Source of the DNA: Gammaproteobacteria bacterium
GTDB taxonomy: Bacteria; Pseudomonadota; Gammaproteobacteria; Thiohalomonadales; Thiohalomonadaceae
DNA length: 62,047 nt
Assembly (NCBI GenBank): GCA_023228645.1
Contig: JALOAT010000020.1
Span: 1-62,047 of the forward strand
Reading direction: 5' to 3'
The position numbers and the translations under genes were made by a program. Below the pieces are notes generated by a model. That model was not told where the DNA came from. It did no database searches and saw only the letters and a list, made by a program, of their open reading frames with translations. Shown piece by piece: positions 43,696-55,600 of this stretch; within the stretch, counting starts at the first letter, position 1, and every line of letters starts with the position of its first letter.

Positions 43696-46600
43696 TTATT
43701 TATTGTATTCAAAATTGATAAATCTTGCCATTTCATCAACGGTGTTGAATTGGAGACCAAACGGACTCTTGACCCATTTATATCCCTTTTCATACTCGTG
43801 TGGCAAGCAAGCATTATAGACGGCCGTACCAGATGGTATGATAGTTGGCTTTGGTTTAAACACTGTTATCGTTAATTCAGTCGCAATTGGTAACAATTGG
43901 TCGACTGTAAAGGTACCAACCCCGACGGCTGTGATCTTAGTTTTAACGTTGTTTAATGAAACAGTATCGCCAACTGTCATATAGTCAATTAGTGATGAAG
44001 TTAGCGTATAATCATAACCTGTTTGCGTAAATTCACCAAGTCCAAAATGTTCAGTCTGGTATCTAAATGTAGAACCGACCGATTCAGCATATCCAGCAGA
44101 TGTTCCGCCAGTTCCACGGACAATTTGTTTCAATACATTGCCATCTCTTCTCCAAAATTCAATTCGTTCTCCACCAATCCATATCACTCCTGGTTTGTCC
44201 ATTCGAGCCTGGCTTGAACCTTGACTTGGTAAATCTATTGCATCAGTTAATACAATTTCACGATCTCTCCATTTGAGTGGTTCAGCCAATGATGTGGTAT
44301 TCTCAATACTTACTCGATACAGACGATTCTTGGCGTGCTGTCCGCTGTGATGGTACAACTTAGTACCAGCAGCAAAAGTGTATGAAGTAGTATAGTCATA
44401 GTTTCGAATCACGTCATAAACAACATTGTTGATCATATATCTTACAACAATTCTAACATTTGAAACTGGTGAGCTAAATGACAGTTGCCTGTTAGATGGG
44501 TTATAGTTATAATCCACCAAAGGAGTCATATAGCTACCATCAACATATGTTATACCATCTGGACTTAAGACTTGTTGAATCACACTAATTTGATTAATTG
44601 TAGTGACTGGATTTGGCAAAGTTGTATATGATGCTATATTTTTCTTAACCAAAGAAAGTGGTTCTCTGACAAATATTTCCTCAACATCTAAATTCTTAAC
44701 CAAAGTAAGTCTACCATAATTAAAATCAGTTAAATCATTCAAGACCAATGTTGTGTCAGTTTCAGTAATAGCATTACCTAGAGTGAATATGTTTGATGCT
44801 TGGTAATCTTGACTCAATCTATTACTTTCTTGATCGTAATGAACAATAAATGATCCATTACCATTGGCATTTCTGGATGAATAATAATAAACTTGTATTT
44901 CGTCACCATCTATGCTCGATGGAATGTTCAACATTTGTCCATCTGTGGTATAATCATCATTATGTTTTAATCTAATACCATTAACAAATACCATCAACTG
45001 ATCTGGACTGAATGGTACAAATCCTACATTGTAAGTTCCGCCGTTAGTACCAGTAATATCTACGTGGTTTATAAATTTGATTTTCATTTCTAACCAGTTT
45101 CCTTCACCTGGATCGCTGGCTAGAATGATAGTATTTTTTACAGTATCGATAGAGTATGATATTGCATTACCATTTAATGTAGCAGTGACTTGACTTGCTA
45201 CCATAATATCGTGTGGTATAGCGTATTCGACGATGCTACTATATGTTGGTGTTTCATAAACAGCAATGTCGTGCGGTGCCATAAAGACCTCAACAATATC
45301 ATCGCTATCCATAATTGAATTTCGGGTGCCTACGTTAATTCCCATTGAGGAAGCACCGCCAGCACTATCACCGATTGTAATTGGGTCGCCGATAATATTG
45401 GCAATCACTAATTGCTTTTTATCAACATACGAAATAAAGTTGGCAATATTATTAATGGCTGAGATTAGATCGTTAATTGTTGCTCCGCTAACAGTTGTTC
45501 CATTAATTTCAAATGCTGCACCATTATATAGGTCAGATGCACCTTTAACTTTATTGAAAATAGTTAATGTTTGGCCATTGATATCGTAGTCAGGGAAATC
45601 ACCATTATTAGCGATCACCAGACCATTAATGGATACAAATGCTTCGCTATCATCTGGCAAGGTAACACCAAGGTCAAATGTATTTAAACCACTAAATGTG
45701 TAATTTTTCTGAATCATTTGAGTGTAGGTAGCAGTCTTGAATACTACTATGTCAACATTTGATCCAGCTACTATAGGAGTATTCATTACAATATCATCAC
45801 CAGATATTGTGTAATCGTTTCTGTAGTCTCCATCAACAATCACCAAAGGATATGGATGTGATGAAAGCTGGTCCAATGTAAATGTATCTGTGTCAGCAAG
45901 TAGAACTTCGTGTAGCTGGCTGATTATTTCTTCACCACCTATACCAAATGAGAATATATCAATTCTATCCTGTATGGTTAAATGGATGTTGTTTCTAATA
46001 GTAACAAACATTCGGTCATTACTAATTACGTAGACGGAATCATCATTTGGTTGTAGAACACCATTTATGAAAACTAGTATTGAATCATCAACTGTAGCGG
46101 TCTGACCAATTGCGAATGGCCCGTTTGATTCACCACCATAAATTTTGTTCATAACCTTACCGTCAGCAGCAATACCGTCAGCTTGAACGAATATTGAAAG
46201 TGATTCACCAATTGCATTGATGACTAGTTCTTCTGGGTGATCTGAATCAATATATGGCTGTCTGAACAAATAGCCATCCAAAACAATGTCAGATGATTCT
46301 TCAACTGATGCTTCATTGAAAGAGTCGTCATAGAAAACACTCACTTTTGCAGTTTCACCAATCTCTAGAGCAGTAGGGAATGTGATATTAGATCCAGAAA
46401 GAGTGAAATTTTCAGTTTCAAGATCATTAATAAACACTGAAATGTCATCGTTTGGTCCAATGCTTCCACCCAAACTAAATGTAGTAGTCGTTCCGTCACC
46501 ATTCAACGTCCTTGTGAAGCGGTATTTGGAAGTATTTCCTTTATAAACGACATTGTAGTCACTGACGTCGATAATATTAGAACCAGATGCCAATGGTGAC

Positions 46601-49600
46601 CAAGGAGTATCACTCCAAGGACCAGATGCTGCTGATGACCATCCGCCAATTGGATTTTGAACTAGATCCTTAAATGTAGCATTATTAACTATCGTTCCTC
46701 GGAATGAACATCCAGGAATTAAGTCATCCAAATTCAAGTTTGTATTGACATTATTATTCAAAACATCTGCTTGATCAAATGGTAATTCTTGATAGGATTG
46801 AACAATACGATCAGCAGCCGTTAGATATTCAGGAATGTCAGCATCCCAAACTTGTTCACCCCAGCCAGCACTATCCCAACCAAAGCTTGCTTTACAGCTC
46901 ACTCGATCAAAGTACATAGTGGTTTCAATTTCTCTGACTTGGTGGGTACCTTTATTATAATACTGACTCCACCAATATTGATCACTATTTGGATCAGTCA
47001 TAATTGCCATATCACCAGCATCATTTGGATCAAGCACTCTGTAATCATTAAGTTCAGGATCAAACCATACTGGCTTGTCAAAATCAGTTACGATAGTTTT
47101 AGCAATATCAGTACCAATCATTAAGTTAATTCTAAAATCTCTCAATTTGGTATGATATGGCTTAGCTTCCTGTATGTATTCAATAAACGAATCACTTCTA
47201 TTTGAAATAAACACTGGGCTTTGGCTGGCAACTTGATTTAAACCCTCGCCAACAATATATGTTGTCTTAAAGGCCCAATCGACATTAAGCTGTTCGCTAA
47301 AGACTTGATTGATCATACTGAAGAATATCAGGTTAACTTCCATATTGGTGAATATGGTATTCCTCAAAATATCAATAATAGATTCGATAGCCAATTGGCG
47401 ACCTGGGACGCCATTAGGATAAAAACTGCTGGTAATCTTTTTATTAGGATTGCCATAGGTCAAGTCGATAAATTTATCAACATCAAATTGGATAGTACCA
47501 TTTTCTCTGAATTTCAAATCAAATCCATCTGCAGTATATTCATAGACAGCTTCAATGCCAGTTCCGTCATTGTAGAAATCAGTAATTCTAACTAAGTCAC
47601 CAACGGCTAGTAATGATAAAACAATGTCTTCAAATTTTTCATATGTGAATTTAACTAAAGCATTGCTATCATAGTCTGGTGTAGAAAAATCTGCATAATC
47701 CCAGAAATCGGTATATTTGAACGATTCGGCACAAGTTTCAACAAAATTATCATTAGAAACTGGTATAGTCGTATTTAGGACTTTATAAATCCTCCAGAAA
47801 CCACCAGTATCTGTTCCAGCTCTTACTAAAATTTGATCATCAATAGTAGCTAAACCATTTTCCACTAAACTGTTTCTTTCAATAAAAGTATCTACGATAA
47901 AAGAACTGTCAGTGCCAGTGTTATTTGAATTGTAGTTTAGCGGATCACTAAATTCGCACGGATTTATTGGTCTGGTTGATGCCAATACTGTGCCATATGC
48001 TGCTGGAGCATCTGCATCAGCTAATAAGTTGTTAAATCCTTCGCGATCAACAATTTGATCTAATTCAAATAATCTATTGACTGATTTGAAAAACTCTTTA
48101 ACTGCTTTATTTTGATCAATAAACCAAGATTGTCTTGGGCGCTTCAAATTACCATATCTGTTAATAGGATCAACATTAATATCTGGCACTGGTTGGTAAA
48201 GAATGTTGTAACCGCTTAGACTTGCCTTCATTTGGTTCCAAAAGCCCGTAGGAGGCAATGAAAGTTCATCACCCTCACGCATCAATAACCATTGTGTGTG
48301 GGCGTCATTGAGGTTCTTTTGATTGTTATAATTAATTTGAATGCTAGTTTCGTCGTTCAATGCAATGTTATTCAAGTTTGCCACCAACAAGCTGGCAGGT
48401 CCACAAGGTGCAAACCAAACAATCCCTTCACTTGTAGGATCTCTCAAAATATTAGCGATCTGGAAAACAGAATATTGTCTGTTCTGGAATGGTGGATTTG
48501 ATGACAAGTCCTTGACCCAGAAATAATATACTGTCACAGTTTGATTATTTTTGTTGACTTTTTCACCCACAATGTATGGTGCGATACCATTTGAGTCGTA
48601 ATATGGCTCGCCGTTGGTTTGTTTGTAATAATCACTTGCTGCACTATTAGTTGCCCATTGGTCTGGTGTTACAGTAGACTCAACCCATTCATAGACATCG
48701 ACAGAGCTGAATGGTGAGAGCGCTCCCCAGTTATTTGAGCGATAGTAGCTATTTGAAACTTCATAATTTTCATATACTAGATTATTAGTATTCCACCAAA
48801 CTTGCCCAACTTGGCCAACTCCCCAGAAACCATTAGTATAATCTGCAGGATCGACATCCAATTTGTAATCTATTTCAGCAGCAACCTGACCTGGGAACAG
48901 GTTCTTAGCCGGGTCAAAAGCTTGCAAATGCGCAATAACGAAGTTATCGTTATTATCATAGATAACCGTATTCTTAAATTCCTCAGTATCAACCTTTAAG
49001 TTTTGGTTTCTAATGGTGCTCCATCCAGTATTGTTGATATTTGCTTTTACATACCATCTTGCTTCAGTTGTTGGTGCTACGGTACTATTCATAGCATCAA
49101 AATATGCATAAACGTCCTTCAAACGACTAACTGTAGAACCAGAGTTGTGTGACGATATTGTCGTACCATTAACACCTCGACCAAGCCCTTCCAATTTATT
49201 ACCGTTAATCGTTTGGTAATTAATCATTTCACCATTGATTTGAATTAGACCTGGAGCCTTCAAATTCTTTGCTGATGTTAAATCAATAACTTGATCAGTT
49301 GATGCTAAGTTGGATGCTAATGTAAACACTGTCATTGAATAGTCGTTGGAATTGAACAGCCCGCTTTCATAATGGTATCTAGATTCAATCAAATCCAAAA
49401 TACTGATATCTTCATAGTTGACGGCATTGGATTCGGCAATAGCTAAATCAATTTTAATATTATTTCCATAAGATTCAATTACTTCGTAGACACCTGAATA
49501 ATTAATGTAATCGATAAAGAAGTTTTCAAAGATAATTGTATCACCAGCAGAGTAAGTGTTGTTAGACAACTCGAGGGTAACTTGATCACCATACCCACTG

Positions 49601-52600
49601 TATTCAATGCTGAATAATGTACCTGCCGCATAGTCGCCATTATTGACTGGGTCGCCATTCTGATCCAAATTACCCACTAATGTATTATTGTACCCTCTTT
49701 CCAAATCAGTCAAAGTGGTCGTAGTCTTACTGTTGTATTTGATTTTTTCAAGTCCAATAGTAATGATTCCTGAGTCTGGCCAACTTTCAGTATTTGATAC
49801 ATTAATTGAAGTATCATTTATAGCCAAAGGAGATGTTAAAGTGCTTGTGTAATTAAAAGGTACACCCACCACATCACAATCTTTCAGTCTAATAGTGTAA
49901 ACTTGGAACTGATCAGGGAACGAACTATCACTGCTTGGCATTTGATCGATCCAAATTTGATCATTCACTTCAAGAGACCCGTCTTGTAACAATATAGGTA
50001 AATTGTCAGTGAAGTCATATATGGTATGATAGCGAGCTTTCATTTCTGATGGTAGCACATAACCAGCAACTCGGTTATCTGTTGGTAATAAGTATTCACC
50101 GTTAAATCTTCTACCACCAGCAGGTCTTACATTAAAGATGCTGTTGGTTAAAATCTTTGGTTTCATTATCCAACGTGAATCGGTTGGGTTTATTGTGATT
50201 ACTGAATCATAAGCAAGGTCGTCTAATCCAAATGTTGTATATTGGTTATGTGTCGAAGCCGTGGTGCCTAATACTCCGCGCTCTAAACCAGTCAAAGTTG
50301 ATAAGGTTTTACCAGAATATCTTATTTTTTCGTCATCAATAACAATGATACCTTGATCGGGCAAGTTTTCAGTATTTTCTACATTAGCAACTGTATCATT
50401 ATCGGACATATTAGCCGTTAGTCGAGCAAAGCTGAAATCAAACAATTGAATATTTGTTCTTAGCTCTGAAGGATTGACATAAAATTCAGCATTAATGCCG
50501 TTCATAATATTACCAAAATCGCCAACTTTTAGTGCCCATTCTTCATAGAAGGTTACGTCATCACTGCCACTGCTAATACCACTTCTCAACAAGGTTGATA
50601 GTGTGGATATAGTACCTTTATTTCTTATAAAGCCTTGGTAGAATTGGAATTGAGTTGTAGGGCTAATTAGAATTTGATCCAAATAGCTACGGCTCTGGTA
50701 CCCAATGTTTCTTCGAGCAACTTCCTGTATTAGCGGAATATCGACTTGCTTTTCAATATCAAAATATTTCTGAACATCTGCAACTGATTTTTCAAGGTTT
50801 GGACTTATAGTATCTGCCTTGACAAAATAGCCTGGAGCATTAATTCTACCAACCCAATCAAGAGTTCTAGTTGCTTGCAATCTCAAACGTGGTTGATACA
50901 AATTCAAAAGCTGACTATAAATTAAGTCATTAAAAATTGTTTTATTATCCAAAATGATAACGTGTTCAATTTCAGAAACTACAAGTCTAACGCCAAAAAT
51001 TGGTATAGTGGATTGGATAATGACTTCATTACCATCGCGGTTAATAAATGTGTCAGATTGATCAATTACTGATCCAGTAACGTCAATTAAACTGTAAACA
51101 CCATTAATTAGTTGATTTAAGTTTTCGACAAAACCGTGATTGGTCACAAATTTCATATTTGTGCTTGATGGACTTAATGACAGTGATGCACCAGAAGCCC
51201 AACGTCCTTGTGCCCATAATATGTAATCATTTGCCACTTTTTCCCAAGTGTCTGTAGTATTGGTTCCTGCATCGAAGTTTTCAAAAATCCATCCTTGAGT
51301 GGCCAACCATTCACCATATCCTAGTAAGAAATCGTGAACTTGCTGAATTGTAGTAAATGTGGTACCATAAGGAACCCTTATTACTTGATCAGTAAAGTTA
51401 GCAAATTTCTTAATGTTGACTTGACCAATAGACTTTGTGGTTTTTTTGCTATAAATGTCTGGTGCCAAAGCATAGAAATAGTTGTTTAGGATGTCATAAC
51501 CAGTAACTACCCATCCATTTGATTCTTTGGTGATTGTAATACCACTGTAGACAGCTTCACGAACTGACGGGTTTTGATACAAGAACACATTGACGTTTTC
51601 TTGCGGAATACTTGTTTGAACGTTGTCAGCCAATAACTTGATAGTATCCTTGTTAATAAAACCACCAGTTTTATAGCCAATTCTTATATCAATGTTTCTT
51701 GCCGTTGAAGTAAATTCATACGTAGATTGGCCATTTGACATTACATAATCAACTAACCAAGTTTGCAAACCGTTGCCCACATAACCATTTTCACTTTGAA
51801 GAATTGAATCAATTCCTGGACGCTTTCCTGTAAATCGGTCAATTAACTGTGGATTTTCACCATCTGGATAAGCCAAGCCAATATTATCTAAATCCCATCC
51901 ATATGTGAAGAATTTAGCAGGATGCATCAAATATCCAATAATCGCCACCGCAAACGGCCAATGTGAAGATTTTCTAAAGACAGCCTCTCCTGGTGAGAAA
52001 TCACCAATCTCCCAATTCTTTATTTGGTCATTTTTTAGAGCTTGGCTAGCCAAACCTAAACTAATAGGATCTCTTAATCTACCATCACCATCTGATGGTG
52101 CTGGTAAGCCAGTTCTTGCATATTCAGAATATATACCTTTTCTTGGTCCGTCAAAAATAACACCATTTCTCATATCATCCCAAAGAACTGGGTTATTGAA
52201 ACGATATGGACGAGGACCGTATCTTCCTTGCCACCAGTCTGGCTCTTCACTGAAACCAAACATTTCCCACGGATGAGTATTTGGACGATCAGTGCCGTAG
52301 TAAAGATTAATTATGCCTCTCCAATATCCAGGTAAGTTTTGATTGGAATAGTTATATGTAAACGGATCAGTTTCATCGTAGGTATCATTAATTTCTATTT
52401 CAATACCTTCCTTAGCTGACCATTGTAGTATAATTGGCGTTAATAATTGATTAAAATCATCTTGTGAGTATTCAGCATTTCTATAAAGAGTTGATACTGA
52501 TTCCATAATATCATACAACTTCGTGTCTTCACTCTTATATGAATCTGGAATTGAGTCATATATGAATTGTTCAAATTCTAATATAACATCGTCACGGAAG

Positions 52601-55600
52601 TCATTATATGCAGGCATTATTGATCCGTCGTGGCCTTGAATAACGAAAATCGGTTCCTTCAAAGTCAAGTCAACAAATTTTTCTGGAGTGTAAACGGGGT
52701 ATAGTCCTAGACGACTTGGTGTCGCTGGGATAAAGCTGCCACTAATAGTATTATAAGTGAATGGGAATTGCTCATTTTTTGCTAAATTAATAGCTTTGAT
52801 AGCATCGTATAACCAAACTTTAGGATCTAAGTTTGATGTATAAGTAGTATCACTTAAATAAGCCGTTATCTTATTAATTAGCTTATTTTTAAATCTAATA
52901 TATTCTCTTTCTGAATATTTGATAGCACTAACGATATTCAAATTAGCGTTACTGCTAATACCCATCACTCTTGCTAAAGAATTGTGATGTTGTAGAATCT
53001 CAGTACCAACGCCATAATTAACATTCAAATTTCTATAATTGTTTGATCCTGATGCAACGCCGTCAAAATTATTTTGATTACCAATTATTGAAAGGAAGTG
53101 TTGCAAATAATCACTCTTACTGATTGTCGACACTTCTTCATTAAATGGGTTTGCTGACAAGTTGATAGGTAGTTCAAAACTAGTAATTGCTGACCTTTTT
53201 AATGTGTCATTTGTGAAGAATTTAAATTCTACAATTGAATTTTTTCCAATTGGCTCATCAAATGTGATAGTTGTCCCATCAACGGTATAATTAGAAACTA
53301 AAATACCATCAACATATACAAGTAAGTCAGATGGAACATAGTCAAGATTGAAGGATGAAGTTTCAATCTTGACCTCGAATTGAGAAACTAGACGCTGCGA
53401 ACTGAGTGATGGTGACTCATACCAGCTATTGCCAAATTCATTCTTATAAAAATCTCGATAGAAATAATAGCCATTAATTGTTGCTTGATCTGCGCCATAC
53501 TTGTAAGAGGCTAATTCTAAATCATTATTGAAAAGGATTTCTCCATACTGATCATAGGCCAATCGTATATCTAAATAAGGATCAATTATTTGTGTCGAGG
53601 TAGTGTTTTCTGAATAGCTGAAAATAGTATTACCAGAAAATGTGCTGAAAGGATAGGTTCCAGCATCATTCAATTTGACTCCAGACAAATCATATAACAT
53701 AAACAATGGTTTTTGATTTCTAGTTTCTTTTGCTTGCGCTTTAATCCAGGAAGAACTGCTATTGCTCCAATAATATTCAGAACCAGCATTTGAACCACTG
53801 TCAATTAACAATATATCACCATCTTGGAAGTTATCTAAATAGCCAGAAACTTGGTATTGATTATCAATGTATTCAACACGTAATCCATTGATATTTGTAG
53901 AAGTGCTTAGTGTAAAATGTTCAGAGACATCTAAACCACCTACATATACTTTAAATTCACCATTTGATCCATTAAAAGATGTAACATTACCATTAGAATC
54001 GGCAGCTATCAAGTGATCACTATTAGTAATAAAGCTAATAATATTTGATGGGCTGAAATCTGTGTGGTCACCATCAACCATTTTATAAACAGTAGTTGAA
54101 TCACTAATACCGTCTAAAGTTTCTACTTTAAAGATTAGACCGGCTGTATTTTGATCATTGATAAGAGTCTCAAAACCATTTGAGTCAATTGACAAGTTAT
54201 TTTCACCAGTTGAAGTAAAATCTGCATTATTGGCAGCAATTGTACTGGCTAGAAGTGGGCCATAAATGACTGTACCGTCAAGTTTACTAACTGTCCATAA
54301 TGTGTCATTTGCTGTATTTCTTTTATCAGCCGTTAATGTAATAGTGTTTTGTGCTGGCACACCAGCATTATCATATTCGACAATATTAGATGAAGTATTG
54401 ATAAAAATTAATGCTGGTGAATTTGAATTTGCACTAGCTTTAGATTTTGATAATTTAAAATTAGCGGATAGGTTAATTCCAGCATAAGGTCCGAGACCTT
54501 TAGCAGCAATTCCTAATGTTGAAACATCAGACCCAATTCCTGATTCAATAAGTTGAATTGAATCACCAACTCCACTGACTGTGAAAATTCTATCCTTAAA
54601 AATCGTTGGAACTATTACTATAGATACTTCACCAGTTTGCAATCCTGTAGATACAAATTCTTCATTAATAGTGATAGACGTTGGTGAAACAGCTCTGATA
54701 TGGTAAAAGCCATCTGCAGATGAACCAAATAATCTAATTTTTTGACCAGCACTAAACACTGTGTTGAAAGTCGTACCACCAGTGATAATACCGTGACCAC
54801 CACCGTTTCCTAATGTGATAGTATTTGCCGCTATGGTTTGGCCAGATGAAGAATCCCATCTTCCGGCACCACCGTTTTCACCCGCAAATGATGGATAATC
54901 CCAACCAAAATTTTCATCTATATTTGGATTAGTGAAAAGAATCCTCATTCCATTACTTAATGAAGTACCGTCAATTACATAATTAACTGAGCCATTAATT
55001 ACTGATGGGTTTGTGGTCGTTGAATCAAGCAAATCAACTGAATTTAATCGAGTTTTACCATAATTGTAAAGTTCCAGATTTTTATTAAATTCAATAATTG
55101 GTCGCTTAGCTCGGAAATTCTTTGCAATATCTGCATTACCTGAACTTAAATCATCAATATGGTACCATCTGTTGCTTACTGACCAAGGATTTTGGTCTAA
55201 AGAATCTCTTGATATAACAATATAATCTTGATCGCCAATATTGTCTGCAATCACAGTCTCTATTTCTTGTGAAATAATAATATTGTCAATACCGAAAGAC
55301 TCATTATCGAGACTTTCGTCAGTTATAGAACCAAATCCAAGCTTGATGTTGGATGTTATCCCAGCAATGTTAACTTCAACTCGATATATTCTATCAACAA
55401 AACCATTATAAAAACCCAATTCTTCTTGTGAAGACATTGGTGATGTAATGGAATATGTACCAGCCCCACCACCAGATAGTGTAAAGCTGCCAGTCTTTAA
55501 GTAATATGGATCACCAACAGTATTAACTTGGTCTGGTATAATTTCAAAAACAGCTTCATCATTGATGTAGACAAAGAGACGTTCTGGACCATAAGCCGCT